The translations under genes and the position numbers were made by a program. Of a stretch of 64,000 bases of DNA, positions 53,684 to 62,970 are shown one piece after another. Position 1 is the first letter of the stretch. Each line of letters starts with the position of its first letter. A model generated the notes under the pieces. The model worked only from the letters and a program-made list of their open reading frames with translations, made no database searches and had not been told where the DNA came from. This DNA is from Nitrospiraceae bacterium. Its GTDB lineage: Bacteria > Nitrospirota > Nitrospiria > Nitrospirales > Nitrospiraceae. The DNA is taken from assembly GCA_035623075.1 (NCBI GenBank), contig DASPUC010000024.1, positions 308,984-372,983 on the forward strand, given 5' to 3'.

Positions 53684-54016
53684 CTACATCGTCAGCTTTT
53701 CAACGACGTTGCGCATCTGGACGCCGTGGACTAAGGAGGCGCCGCCTCGAATCGCACAGGCCACGTGCACCGCTTCTGTCATTTCCTCGATGTTGGATCC
53801 CTTCTCCAGCGAGGCCTGTGTATAGGCGTCGATGCAGTAAGGACATTGGACCGTGTGCGCGACGGCCAAGGCGATGAGCGCTTTCTCGCGCTCCGTCAAG
53901 GCGCCTTCGGCGAAGACGGCGTTGTAATAGCCCATGAACTTATCCCACAGGGACTTGTTGCCTTTGCCCATGTCGGCGAATTTTCCGAGATCGTGAGGAT
54001 GATAATACGTGTCCAT
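53684..54016 (-). CDS. AhpD-like carboxymuconolactone decarboxylase-family protein
   Basis: 110 residues from ATG at the complement of 54014-54016, behind AAGGAGACC. The catalytic CxxC motif is VQCPYCIDAYT, with preceding E and following H as in AhpD-type peroxidases. The N-terminus YYHPHDLGKFADMGKGN and the FMGYYNAVFAEGALTEREK block resemble arsenosugar-biosynthesis-associated peroxidase-like proteins; no ars genes are here. Convergent with the radical SAM gene. Confidence 0.88.
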   Translation of the reverse strand: MDTYYHPHDLGKFADMGKGNKSLWDKFMGYYNAVFAEGALTEREKALIALAVAHTVQCPYCIDAYTQASLEKGSNIEEMTEAVHVACAIRGGASLVHGVQMRNVVEKLTM

Positions 54017-54086
54017 GTCGGTCTCCTTTTCCCCGGTTTGCGACAGTCCTAAAATGAGGCGAGATGTGACGGGGAGGGCTATCTCA

Positions 54087-54371
54087 CTAAGCGTTGCTGG
54101 GAGGTTCAGGATCGACTTCTGACAGAACTTGAGAGAACCTGCTTCCCACAATGCCGGTTACCTTGGTCATCAGGTCGGTAACCTCATGCCATTCAGTTGG
54201 CAGGAGATCCTGTTTCAGCTGGGGATGGATCGCCCATTCCGCATCGACTCGTGTCCCTTTTCGACTTACGAGAACTCGAAGAAGCTCTACATCCCACGTG
54301 GTGGATTCAGCTGCATCCGCCTGGGAAGGGTGGCCATTTGATTTGTCTGAAGGAGGGGTCGAGCTTGCCAT
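54087..54371 (-). CDS. Hypothetical small protein
   Basis: 94 residues, polar Ser/Asp-rich N-terminus, then a DVELLRVLVSRKGTRVDAEWAI strand-rich region and a helix. No Cys and no recognised family. The frame runs opposite the radical SAM gene and 70 bases upstream of the AhpD-like start, in the same direction, so they may be co-transcribed. Confidence 0.5.
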   Translation of the reverse strand: MASSTPPSDKSNGHPSQADAAESTTWDVELLRVLVSRKGTRVDAEWAIHPQLKQDLLPTEWHEVTDLMTKVTGIVGSRFSQVLSEVDPEPPSNA

Positions 54372-54521
54372 AGATCCTCTCTGCTCGTCACAGTGTCAGC
54401 AGGATCATACCTCATTACCTGCCCATCTGGCTATCCATGCGGAGCGGCTTTTCTCGAGGGCCGCTCGGGCCTGTGCTGCAAACCAATTAATCGTGGAGCC
54501 ACGCGATCAGGTCCCTGTGTA

Positions 54522-55352
54522 TCACTGATGGGGCCGGTTCTGTTGAAGTACGTCGAGCATAGCCTGGTGGATCCGACCGTTACTCGCGACCAGCTCTTTT
54601 CCGTAAATCGAGTGCTTCCCGCCCTTGAAATTCGTTACCGTGCCACCCGCTTCTTCGAGAATCACGATCCCGGCAGCCATATCCCAGGGGTTCAGTGCAA
54701 CCTCCCAAAACCCATCGAAGCGGCCGCTCGCGACGTAACAGAGGTCCAAAGCCGCCGTGCCGGTCCGGCGTAAGCCCTGCGCTTTCAGGGCAAATCGGAC
54801 GAAATGGTCCAGATTATTATTCGCCGTCTCCCGAATGTCATAGGCGAAGCCGGTAACGAGCAGGGCACGATCGAGATGATCTGTAGCGGAGACCGAAATC
54901 GGCGCGTCATTGAGGAAGGCGCCCTGGCCTCGCCGAGCCGTATAGAGTTCGTCCCGGGTGGGGTCGAATACGACACCGACGAGACTACGCCCTTCGTGTT
55001 CGACCCCGATGGAGACACAGTAGGCCGGAAACCCGTGAGCGAAATTCGTGGTCCCGTCAAGCGGATCGATCACCCATTGGTATGGAGAGCTGGATCGCTG
55101 CGCCAGTCCCCGCTCTTCTGCGAGGATACGATGGGAGGGGAAGGTCCTCTGAATGACGTCGATGATACGCTGCTCAGCCCGACAATCGGCGTCTGTCACC
55201 AGATTGATGACGTTCTTGTGCTCAATATGAAATCCGACGCGGGCACATTCCCGTAAAACCTCTCCTGCTTGTCGCGCCGCTTCCACCGCAGTGGCGAGCA
55301 GGACGTCTGTTGGAGGATCTTGCGCGCACGAGACGGGCATGGGCCTCATCAT
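54522..55352 (-). CDS. Inositol monophosphatase family protein
   Basis: 276 residues. Metal-binding motifs WVIDPLDGTTNFAHG (about 92-106) and WDMAAGIVILEEAGG (about 222-236) are the two signatures of the IMPase family, with the upstream Glu in ILAEERG. It hydrolyses a sugar or inositol phosphate in the cytoplasm; CysQ/SuhB assignment is not possible here. Confidence 0.9.
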   Translation of the reverse strand: MMRPMPVSCAQDPPTDVLLATAVEAARQAGEVLRECARVGFHIEHKNVINLVTDADCRAEQRIIDVIQRTFPSHRILAEERGLAQRSSSPYQWVIDPLDGTTNFAHGFPAYCVSIGVEHEGRSLVGVVFDPTRDELYTARRGQGAFLNDAPISVSATDHLDRALLVTGFAYDIRETANNNLDHFVRFALKAQGLRRTGTAALDLCYVASGRFDGFWEVALNPWDMAAGIVILEEAGGTVTNFKGGKHSIYGKELVASNGRIHQAMLDVLQQNRPHQ

Positions 55353-55429
55353 AACGGAGAATTCCTCATAATCCTACTTGGGCCCTGCCACAGCGTTCTG
55401 AGGTTCAATTCAAATTCAAGCAGGCGGCA

Positions 55430-55654
55430 GTGTGTTTTTACAGTGAGACCTGCGCGCAAGGCACGATCGTGCATATTGGTATTGAGTTATCTTGCAAGCA
55501 GTGGTATGAAGCAGGCACACTCTGTTCAATCGAGATTATGGAAGGACTCGCGGATAGTCTCATCGGGTTCGAACAGCGAATCAACGCTTCTACCTCTCGA
55601 GTACAGGAACCTATTGTTGAAGCGTCGGAGGGACTCTTCATCTATCCTGTGTAA
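55430..55654 (+). CDS. Doubtful small ORF, 74 aa
   Basis: Starts GTG with no strong ribosome site. Composition is protein-like (Cys-containing N-terminal CFYSETCAQG) but there is no family signal and the codon pattern is weak. Listed because it precedes the lysine-rich micro-ORF on the same strand. Could be part of its leader. Confidence 0.2.
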   Translation: MCFYSETCAQGTIVHIGIELSCKQWYEAGTLCSIEIMEGLADSLIGFEQRINASTSRVQEPIVEASEGLFIYPV

Positions 55655-55693
55655 TGCCGCGAGATCTCAAGTCCACGAAGGGAGGTGAGAATC

Positions 55694-55732
55694 TTGGCGA
55701 TGAAGAAAGCAGCGAAGAAGAAAAAGAAATAA
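55694..55732 (+). CDS. Lysine-rich 12-residue micropeptide
   Basis: TTG-initiated frame encoding MAMKKAAKKKKK, 6 bases after a near-perfect ribosome site (GGGAGGTG at 55680-55687), with an alternative inner ATG at 55700. Seven of the twelve residues are Lys. It is followed within 20 bases by a strong terminator. The product could bind RNA/DNA, or the frame could be a regulatory uORF for attenuation. Too short for family assignment. Confidence 0.55.
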   Translation: MAMKKAAKKKKK

Positions 55733-55748
55733 CCCGCCTCGATTCTAG

Positions 55749-55787
55749 CGCCGGGGGCAAGCGACCTTGCTCCCGGCGTTATTTTTT
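55749..55787 (+). terminator. Strong Rho-independent terminator
   Basis: Stem CGCCGGGGGCAAG (55749-55761) and CTTGCTCCCGGCG (55766-55778), 13 pairs with one G-T wobble, loop CGAC, then TTATTTTTT. It ends the transcript of the lysine-rich micro-ORF; lpxC lies convergent just beyond. Confidence 0.9.
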
Positions 55788-55856
55788 CCGCAGGCACTCG
55801 TGCGCACACGAAGACCCCAAGGTGGTGATGCGACTGCGGCGAGAGAATCTTCCTGG

Positions 55857-56792
55857 TTAGGATGCTTGAAGCGCGATGAGCGAGGCTGGTCGGAGTGCGG
55901 CCAGAGCAGGAACAGGCTCGGAAGTTGCGGCTGAGTCAGGACCGTTGAGGAGCACCCACTTTTCCGGATGGTCGAGAATCTGTTCGACAAGTCGCGTGTG
56001 CATGGCGTGGCCCGATCGATCCGCCACCACGTGCCCGATGAAGGGAACGCCGAGCAGCGAAAAGTCCCCGATCAAATCAAGCACCTTGTGCCGCACAAAC
56101 TCATTGGTGAATCGAAGGCCTGATTCATTCAGAATCCCGTCGTGAGACAGGACAACCGTATTCTCGAGATTTCCGCCGCGGCCAAGTCCGCGAGCCCACA
56201 GGGCTTCCACTTCGTTCAGAAATCCAAACGTTCGTGCGTCGGCGATCTCACGCTCGAATGCCAGGACGGAATGCTCGTAGACATAAGTCTGGGTCTGAAT
56301 CAGCGGATGATCATACTGAATCGAATAGGTGATCCTAGGCGTAGCCGAAGGTTCAATCCGGACTCGGCGGGTGTCATCAACCACTTCAATAGGCTGCGTG
56401 ATCTTTAAATAAGACTGGCGGCGGTTCTGTGAGACAATGCCAGCAGACTGGATCAATCGAACGAAGGGTGCCGCGCTCCCATCCATGACAGGGGCTTCGC
56501 CGGCGTCGAGTTCCACATAAAGATTATCGATATCGAGTCCCGCCAATGCGGCGAGGACATGCTCAATGGTCTTCACCTGAAACCCATTTCCACTGATCGC
56601 AGTACAGAGCTCTGTGGGTACCAGATGTTTGATGGAAGCAGTGAGAGAGGCGCCGGCCTTCCCATTGCGATTGACGAAGACCACGCCCGTATCGACTGGA
56701 GCAGGTCGAAAGGTAAGGGTGACAGACTGCCCGGAATGGAGCCCAACCCCCGAACAACTCACAATACTTGCGATAGTTTGCTGAAGCCTCAC
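55857..56792 (-). CDS. lpxC: UDP-3-O-acyl-N-acetylglucosamine deacetylase
   Basis: 311 residues. I choose the GTG at the complement of 56790-56792, with GAGGT 6 bases upstream, since it starts at the family N-terminus (VRLQQTIASIVSCSGVGLHSG); longer frames add 75 residues of non-family sequence. Zinc and catalytic residues lie in KTIEHVLAAL, RHKVLDLIGD and the late GHAMH. LpxC commits the cell to lipid A synthesis, consistent with a Gram-negative envelope. The 330 bases upstream are AT-rich. Confidence 0.95.
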   Translation of the reverse strand: MRLQQTIASIVSCSGVGLHSGQSVTLTFRPAPVDTGVVFVNRNGKAGASLTASIKHLVPTELCTAISGNGFQVKTIEHVLAALAGLDIDNLYVELDAGEAPVMDGSAAPFVRLIQSAGIVSQNRRQSYLKITQPIEVVDDTRRVRIEPSATPRITYSIQYDHPLIQTQTYVYEHSVLAFEREIADARTFGFLNEVEALWARGLGRGGNLENTVVLSHDGILNESGLRFTNEFVRHKVLDLIGDFSLLGVPFIGHVVADRSGHAMHTRLVEQILDHPEKWVLLNGPDSAATSEPVPALAALRPASLIALQAS

Positions 56793-57122
56793 CAGGTTAC
56801 CTCGATAATTTCCACCGAGACACTCAGCAACTCGTATGCCAGCAGATTTCTCAAGAAATAATCTCATAAGCAATTGAAAATACATGACAAATAATCCAAT
56901 ATAGCAATTGACATCAATGTTGTAAAAACGTGACATGTGTGACTTTTTCAAATGAAACAAGGCACTTGTACCCGTGCAATGGGCTATCAAGAGCCTTGTT
57001 GTATTGCCTAACCACAAACAGAGCGGCCTCGCTTCAGGATTATTTTCTTGGTCCTATTGGTAGTGGAATCTATGTCCGTTGACGGAGTTCTTGTCCAGCT
57101 GAAATCTATCCGACTCGAAGCC
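56793..57122. promoter_or_regulatory. AT-rich leader of lpxC and end of the two-component operon
   Basis: On the minus strand, TTGTCA then 16 bases then TATGAG (about 56862-56889) is a plausible promoter for lpxC. Complementary segments AACAAGGC (56957-56964) and GCCTTGTT (56993-57000) could form a hairpin ending the leftward two-component transcript, with only a weak T run. No gene supported here. Confidence 0.35.
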
Positions 57123-57794
57123 CTATGGTCGTGGGTCCAGTTCGATGAGTCCTTTGCGGATGGCAAGGATTGCAGCTTGCGTGCGGTCGTAGACCTGGAG
57201 TTTATGAAAGATGTTGCGGACGTGGTTCTTGACCGTTTTCTCGCTGAGATCGAGACTGTTGGCAATTTCCTTGTTCGTCTTTCCATCAGCGACGAGGCGC
57301 AACACAGTAATCTCCCGTTCGGTGAGATCGTGTTCCACCCAGGCCGGCTTCTTGCCCTTTTTCTGCGCCATCAGCGAAAACTCCGCCAAGATCTTGCTGG
57401 CAACGGAGGGATGAATGAGGGATTCACCTCTGTAGATCGCCCGGATGGCAGCCACGATCTGTGAGGATTCTGAATCCTTGAGCAGATACCCTGTCGCCCC
57501 AGCCCGTACCAGGTCGAAAATGTATTGCTGCTCCTCATACATGGTCAGGGCGACGATGCCGATATGGGGAAACTCGCGCTTGATCTGCCGTGTGGCCTCA
57601 ACACCACCCATGCGGGGCATGCTCACATCCATCAGGATCACGTCCGGGAGCAAGGCTTTTGTTTTTTCCACGGCTTCTATCCCATCCTGTGCCTCGCCCA
57701 CCACGTTGATGTCGTCCTTCGCTTTGAGGATGGCTGCCAGTCCTTCTCTCACGACACGATGGTCGTCGGCGATCAATACCTTAATTTTTTCCAT
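57123..57794 (-). CDS. NarL-family response regulator
   Basis: 223 residues. Receiver (about 3-120): VLIADDHRVVREGLAAIL, phospho-acceptor Asp in VILMDVSMPRMGG and the LLKDS lysine. LuxR-type HTH (about 150-215, LTEREITVLRLVADGKTNKEIANSLDLSEKTVKNH). Its start lies inside the 3' end of the kinase gene (14-base overlap), so the two are a pair. Confidence 0.93.
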   Translation of the reverse strand: MEKIKVLIADDHRVVREGLAAILKAKDDINVVGEAQDGIEAVEKTKALLPDVILMDVSMPRMGGVEATRQIKREFPHIGIVALTMYEEQQYIFDLVRAGATGYLLKDSESSQIVAAIRAIYRGESLIHPSVASKILAEFSLMAQKKGKKPAWVEHDLTEREITVLRLVADGKTNKEIANSLDLSEKTVKNHVRNIFHKLQVYDRTQAAILAIRKGLIELDPRP

Positions 57795-58890
57795 TGCGTG
57801 CTGCCTCCTTGTTCACCAATGGGATATCGACCACGATCGTCGTACCGCGTCCTTTCCTCGATTCGATTCTTCCTTCACCCCCGACCAGCCGGGCCCGCTC
57901 GATGATGCCGCGAATGCCAAAGTGGTCCCATTTCTCGGGGTCACGCAGCACCGTCTCCATGTCGAACCCGACGCCCGTGTCGCGGATCGTGATTCTCAGG
58001 TGTTCGAGCGCGATATCGAGTTCGACCGACACGCGGTCGGCTTTCGCATGCTTTTGTACGTTGCTGAGGGCTTCCTGGACGATTCGGAAGAGGAAGATCT
58101 TCGTCCTCGGAAACAGAATCTGCTCGTCACCGGAAACGCGAAATGCCGTGCGAATGCGATATTGCGTTTCGTAGGACTTGAGGTAATTCGTTAATGCGGG
58201 AATCAGTTCCATCTTGTCGTACTGAAGGGGGCGCAAATTGAAAATGACCTGGCGCGCTTCCTGAATGGCGAGTTTGAGTTGGGCCTTGGACTCCCGGAGC
58301 GTCACCAGACTGGCCCGCGGATCCTTCCGCAAGAGCTGCTGGCACAGATCGAGCTTGAAGTTGACCCCCGCGAGGCTTTGAACCAATCCGTCGTGGATTT
58401 CACAGGCGATGCGGGTCCGCTCTTCAGTCACTGCGGCTCCGGTCTCCTTGACATAGAGGCGATAGAGCGACTGATACTTATTGAGAGTTTTTTCGATTTC
58501 CGCTGTCGCCCGAATGCGGGCCTCGATGAGCTGCCACATGAATTTGGCGCTGGCTCCGCCGATCACTGTCACGCCCATGCGGTGAAAGTCCTGTAAGAAC
58601 TGCCCCACGTCGGGGTTTCCCGTGACGTCGATGAGCAAATCCATCTGCTCCAAATCCAGGAGTTCGCGATAATCCTTCGTGACGGGAATTTTCAAACGTT
58701 TGGCCAGATTCAGTCCGAGGGCCTTCGGATTAATCTCAGCCACGCCGATGATCTCCACCAAGGGATCATTGGCAAAAATCTCCATGAGCGCGGTTCCGCC
58801 ACGTCCCGCACCGATGATGCCCACATGGGTGGTTCCCGGCGTGTTGGCTGTTTGCGGCGATCGAGCAAGTTTTAGGCGCGTCGTTGGCAT
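57781..58890 (-). CDS. Rossmann-fold sensor histidine kinase (NAD(P)-binding domain + DesK/NarX-type kinase)
   Basis: 369 residues from ATG at the complement of 58888-58890 (AAGGGC upstream). Residues about 18-125 form a dinucleotide-binding fold: HVGIIGAGRGGTALMEIF, the acidic end of strand 2 in VAEINPK, and DLLIDVTGNPDVGQF, like homoserine dehydrogenase/DapB-type domains. A coiled linker, HisKA_3 (EIHDGLVQSLAG, phospho-His near 178) and HATPase (DTGVGFD, GIRGIIERARLVGG) follow. There is no membrane segment, so it is a cytoplasmic kinase that may sense NAD(P)H redox state. Downstream of NrdR. Confidence 0.9.
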   Translation of the reverse strand: MPTTRLKLARSPQTANTPGTTHVGIIGAGRGGTALMEIFANDPLVEIIGVAEINPKALGLNLAKRLKIPVTKDYRELLDLEQMDLLIDVTGNPDVGQFLQDFHRMGVTVIGGASAKFMWQLIEARIRATAEIEKTLNKYQSLYRLYVKETGAAVTEERTRIACEIHDGLVQSLAGVNFKLDLCQQLLRKDPRASLVTLRESKAQLKLAIQEARQVIFNLRPLQYDKMELIPALTNYLKSYETQYRIRTAFRVSGDEQILFPRTKIFLFRIVQEALSNVQKHAKADRVSVELDIALEHLRITIRDTGVGFDMETVLRDPEKWDHFGIRGIIERARLVGGEGRIESRKGRGTTIVVDIPLVNKEAARNGKN

Positions 58891-58994
58891 CTCAGCCCTT
58901 ATAACATAAAGCACGCGGACGCATGACCGGAGACAGGAATTCACCCGAGGATGAACACGCGAAGGCGAAGAGAGGATAGACGAGCGCGGTGGCG

Positions 58995-59459
58995 TCACCG
59001 TTCTCGGCGCTGCTGGGCCAACGATCTCAGCTCGTCCATGAATTGGTCGATGTCTTTGAATTCACGATAGACCGAGGCAAATCGGACATATGCGACCTGA
59101 TCCAGTTGATGAAGCTCCTTCATCAATTCTTCGCCGATGACTCGACTTTCAATTTCCGTTTCACCCATCTCCTGGATTCGTTTTTCGATCCGGTCTGTCA
59201 CAGTTTCGATCGTGGCGATGCTAATGGGACGTTTCTCGCACGCTTTCTTGAGACCGGCCAGGATCTTGGTGCGGTCGAAGGTCTCCCGCCGACCATCTTT
59301 CTTGACGACCATTGGCAGAACTTCCTCGACCCGTTCATAGGTCGTGTATCGGCGTTTACACCCAAGACACTCGCGTCGACGGCGAATGACCTCGCCCTCT
59401 TTCGCCATGCGCGAATCCACCACCTTGTCTTCGATTTCATCGCAGAACGGACATTTCAC
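58995..59459 (-). CDS. nrdR: Transcriptional repressor NrdR
   Basis: 154 residues. The zinc ribbon [18 protein letters not shown]...[11 protein letters not shown] and ATP-cone ([22 protein letters not shown]) are diagnostic. NrdR represses ribonucleotide reductase genes in response to dATP/ATP. It sits between glyA and the Rossmann kinase; glyA-nrdR linkage is common in bacteria. Confidence 0.97.
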   Translation of the reverse strand: MKCPFCDEIEDKVVDSRMAKEGEVIRRRRECLGCKRRYTTYERVEEVLPMVVKKDGRRETFDRTKILAGLKKACEKRPISIATIETVTDRIEKRIQEMGETEIESRVIGEELMKELHQLDQVAYVRFASVYREFKDIDQFMDELRSLAQQRRER

Positions 59460-59486
59460 AGGTGGCGACTCTACCTTATCAGACGA

Positions 59487-60749
59487 TCAATAGGTGTGAA
59501 AGATGGGAAACCGTCCACACAGAGCCTTGGCCTGGGTACGGACTTCATCGAGCACTGCAGGGTCTTGTCGGTGCTGCAGGACGCGGTCGATCAATGTCAC
59601 GATTTCCTTCATTTCGGACTCGCGCATGCCGCGTGTCGAGACGATCGGGGTACCCAACCGGATGCCGCTGGCGATCGCAGGGGGCTTTTCGTCATAGGGT
59701 ACCGCGTTCTTGTTGACGATAATGCCGGCCGCGTCCAAGGCTGCATCTGCCTCTTTGCCGGTGATCCCCTTGTTCGTTAGGTTCACCAACATCAGGTGGG
59801 TGTCCGTTCCTCCCGACACAATCTTGTACCCTCGATCGAGCAGCCCTTGGGCCAACGTGCGGGCGTTCGCGATGACTTGCTGCTGATATCGCTTGAAGCC
59901 CGGAGAAAGGGCCTCTTTGAACGCGACAGCCTTGGCGGCGATCACATGCATCAAGGGCCCACCCTGCATTCCGGGGAAGATAAACTTATCGACCGCCTTC
60001 GCATGCTCCGCCTTGCACATCACTACCCCACCGCGGGGTCCACGGAGCGTCTTATGGGTGGTCGTCGTGACAAAGTCCGCGTAGGGGATGGGACTCGGGT
60101 GAAGCCCTGCCGCGATCAAGCCCGCGATATGGGCGATATCGACCATGAGGTAGGCACCTACCGACTTGGCGATGTCTTGAAACTTCGGAAAGTCGAGCGT
60201 GCGGGCGTAAGCACTGGCCCCGACCACGAGCATCCTGGGTCGACAGTCTTCTGCGAGCTTCCGCACCGTATCGTATTCGATGACTTCCGTCTGACGATCC
60301 ACTCCGTACGAAAAGGCTCGGAAGATCATGCCAGAGAAATTGACCTTGCTGCCGTGGGTCAAATGGCCACCCTGTGCCAAATCCATCCCGAGAATAGTGT
60401 CTCCGGGTTTGAGGACGGAGAGGTAGGCTGCCATATTAGCTTGTGAACCGGAGTGCGGCTGGACATTGACATGTTCCGCGCCAAAGATCTGTTTGCAGCG
60501 CTGGATCGCTAATTCCTCGATGGTGTCGACATGCTGACATCCACCATAGTAGCGCTTGCCCGGATAACCTTCTGCGTACTTGTTCGTCATCAAGGAACCT
60601 TGCGCCGCCAGAACAGCAGGGCTGGCAAAGTTTTCCGAGGCGATCAAGAGCAGCTTTTCCCGTTGCCTTTGTTCCTCGGCCTCGATGGCCGCATAGACAT
60701 CCAGATCTGTCGATTTGAGGACGTCTAACGAACCGACCGCGTCGTTCAT
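59487..60749 (-). CDS. glyA: Serine hydroxymethyltransferase
   Basis: 420 residues from ATG at the complement of 60747-60749; GTG three bases upstream is possible, with GAGGAA preceding. PLP enzyme converting serine and tetrahydrofolate to glycine. [33 protein letters not shown], the PLP-Lys region [13 protein letters not shown] and [10 protein letters not shown] are family signatures. The start overlaps none of rplI and lies 18 bases after its stop. Confidence 0.96.
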   Translation of the reverse strand: MNDAVGSLDVLKSTDLDVYAAIEAEEQRQREKLLLIASENFASPAVLAAQGSLMTNKYAEGYPGKRYYGGCQHVDTIEELAIQRCKQIFGAEHVNVQPHSGSQANMAAYLSVLKPGDTILGMDLAQGGHLTHGSKVNFSGMIFRAFSYGVDRQTEVIEYDTVRKLAEDCRPRMLVVGASAYARTLDFPKFQDIAKSVGAYLMVDIAHIAGLIAAGLHPSPIPYADFVTTTTHKTLRGPRGGVVMCKAEHAKAVDKFIFPGMQGGPLMHVIAAKAVAFKEALSPGFKRYQQQVIANARTLAQGLLDRGYKIVSGGTDTHLMLVNLTNKGITGKEADAALDAAGIIVNKNAVPYDEKPPAIASGIRLGTPIVSTRGMRESEMKEIVTLIDRVLQHRQDPAVLDEVRTQAKALCGRFPIFHTY

Positions 60750-60766
60750 CACAAGCTCTTCCTCGC

Positions 60767-61240
60767 TCAACTCTCGGTGGAAGCCGTCTCTGCGTCTTGT
60801 TTCTTGACCACGCGCACGGTGACGGCCGCAGTAACTTCTCGTGGAAGTTTGACTGGGACCGTAAAGGTGCCAAGTTCCTTGATCGGTTGAGCCAGCTGAA
60901 TCTTCCGTCGATCCACCGTAAAACCCTGCTCAGCAAGCCCTTCCGCGATGTCCTTTGCCGTCACGGAGCCGAACATCTTGTCGTCCTTGCCTACTTGTGC
61001 ATGCATGGTGAGGGTTACGGCAGACACTTTTTTGGCGTGCGCTTCAATTTCGAGTTTTTCCTTCTTGGCCTGCTCCGCCGCAACGCGCTTGATGTGCTCG
61101 AAGGCCTTGATGTTTCGGCTATTGGCCTCAACGGCTTTGTTTCTCGGAAGCAAGAAGTTCCGCGCGTATCCATCAGAGACGTTCACCAAATCGCCGAGAT
61201 GGCCGACCCCATCCATGGTTTCCTGCAATATGACCTTCAT
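60767..61240 (-). CDS. rplI: 50S ribosomal protein L9
   Basis: 157 residues from ATG at the complement of 61238-61240, behind [44 protein letters not shown] is the L9 N-terminal domain; the long connecting helix and C-terminal RNA-binding domain follow. The C-terminal tail ([12 protein letters not shown]) is an extra 10-15 residues beyond the usual end. First gene of the leftward rplI-glyA-nrdR run. Confidence 0.96.
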   Translation of the reverse strand: MKVILQETMDGVGHLGDLVNVSDGYARNFLLPRNKAVEANSRNIKAFEHIKRVAAEQAKKEKLEIEAHAKKVSAVTLTMHAQVGKDDKMFGSVTAKDIAEGLAEQGFTVDRRKIQLAQPIKELGTFTVPVKLPREVTAAVTVRVVKKQDAETASTES

Positions 61241-61440
61241 ACCCCTAACTCCTTCTGTTGGAAAGGAAAAGAGGATACTGGGGGGGCGACGAAAAGTCAA
61301 TTCGCATTCTCACTGAATCGAGTTTGAATGTACGCGAATCCTTCCTCTTGGGCAGTCTCGGACCCGCGTCGGATGCTGGACAGTTTCGATCAGCCGCCCG
61401 TATCATGTCATGCGCTCATGGGCAACAACACGAGACCTAC

Positions 61441-62901
61441 ATGACCGCACGAGATCTCATCCAAGGGTGGGCCGCGAAGCTGGCCAAAGAGCAGAAGCAG
61501 ATCGCGCCGGCCGGGTTGGACGATCCTATTCCCTCGGTGTCCGGTCGACTCTTGCAGAGTGTCGGCACACTCCATCTCTATGAATTGACACTCCCAGGGC
61601 CAAGGGTCGTGGAGATCGATACGCCTGTCACGATCATCCCTCCTGACGAGATGGAGCCCACGGAGGGTATTGTCCTCCGGAATACCGGCTCTGTTCTGCT
61701 GGCGCAGACATTTGACTCCATCGGCCAATCGTTCGCGTCCGCCACGGTCATTCCTGATCGAGCGGGGTTTTTGACCATCGCGGCTCAGCGGCTGACCGAC
61801 ATGACGACCCAGACCGATGCCTACCGACTCGGCCCAGCCGATCGGTTGGCCTCGGTTCTTGAATCGGCGTCCGAAGATGAACGTCACAGCGGAGCGGTCG
61901 TTGAATCTTCAATCCTGACCACTGTATGGATGGATGATCAAACGATGCGTCATCAGCGGCTCGCCTCGCTGGCCATTGAATTGATTAAGGCGAATAAGCG
62001 AATCCTGGTGGTCAGTCGCGATCACGATACTGCCGATGCCTTGGTCGGCATGATTGCCCGCGCCATGAAGGCGGCGGGCCTGCTGTACAAGACATGGATC
62101 AGCCGGTATGAGATGACTTTGAGCCAGTATGCAGCCGGTGTCGCAATTCACGAACTCGGGTTCGAAGCACAGATGCACCAGTTCTATGCGAAAGCCCGGG
62201 CGGAGAAAGCCGTCCTGAGAAAGAAGTACGACCGCTTTCGGGAGATCACTCCACTGTTGGCCTATAAAAGACAGAAGCAGAAGGATTTGGATGAAGTCCG
62301 TCTCTTGGAGTGGAGGCTGCTGACGCAACTCAGCGATCTCCAAGCCAAGATCAAGGAGGTGGATGCGACTCTGACAGAGTATGAGAATCTCCCCCTCCTG
62401 CGGCGACTGAGTATGCAAGCAGTCGGAAAAAACGTTGAATCCCTCCAACAGTATCGCACTCTCTATGAAAGCCAAATCGCCGAGTTGATGAAAGAGCTCG
62501 ACATCGCGAAGGCGCGGATTACGGAATTGGTCCCAGAAGCTGCTGTGCCGAAGGATATGCGTCCCGAGTTCGATGATCTTAAGGAAGACATCGTTCGACT
62601 GGGCGGGACGAAAAAGATTCGCGAACTCTTGGCTGCGGAAGAGGATACGAATCGACAAGCGTTTATCCAAAATCGTCGGCTCCTCATCACCACGGCGTCA
62701 CGAGTCATGAACGATCCGCTGTTTCGCCGCGTGCGCTTCGATGTGTTGCTCGTGGATGAGGCTCCTTGGATTCCGGCAGCTCCATTGCTGGGGGCCGCGG
62801 GTCTTGTTCGGGAACGGATCATCGTGAGTGGGAACAAACGCGAGATTGCAGAAGCTGGTCTGTGGGCACTCACAAATGCGCCTGTATCTGTGGCACGATA
62901 A
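61441..62901 (+). CDS. SF1-helicase-like protein lacking Walker A, with coiled coil
   Basis: 486 residues from ATG 61441. A beta-barrel-like N-terminus (about 35-115) precedes a RecA-like region (ILVVSRDHDTADALVGMI), a long coiled-coil insertion (about 240-390), and a Walker B-like FDVLLVDEAPWIPAAPLLGA (about 432) followed by RIIVSGNKREI. This order resembles SF1B helicases of the AAA_11/UPF1 type, but no GxxGxGK[ST] is present where Walker A is expected (ESSILTTVWMDDQ). It probably binds nucleic acid or protein without ATPase activity. Divergent from rplI. Confidence 0.65.
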   Translation: MTARDLIQGWAAKLAKEQKQIAPAGLDDPIPSVSGRLLQSVGTLHLYELTLPGPRVVEIDTPVTIIPPDEMEPTEGIVLRNTGSVLLAQTFDSIGQSFASATVIPDRAGFLTIAAQRLTDMTTQTDAYRLGPADRLASVLESASEDERHSGAVVESSILTTVWMDDQTMRHQRLASLAIELIKANKRILVVSRDHDTADALVGMIARAMKAAGLLYKTWISRYEMTLSQYAAGVAIHELGFEAQMHQFYAKARAEKAVLRKKYDRFREITPLLAYKRQKQKDLDEVRLLEWRLLTQLSDLQAKIKEVDATLTEYENLPLLRRLSMQAVGKNVESLQQYRTLYESQIAELMKELDIAKARITELVPEAAVPKDMRPEFDDLKEDIVRLGGTKKIRELLAAEEDTNRQAFIQNRRLLITTASRVMNDPLFRRVRFDVLLVDEAPWIPAAPLLGAAGLVRERIIVSGNKREIAEAGLWALTNAPVSVAR

Positions 62902-62970
62902 GCGAACGCCGTTGCTTGACGGCCGTGCGATGAATTCAGGATAATCCCCCTCCGCGAAGTTTGTCTCTTG

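Noticed and set aside
55654..55860. Open frame of 68 codons overlapping the lysine-rich micropeptide
   Set aside because: Reads through the strong terminator; the micro-ORF in another frame has the ribosome site.
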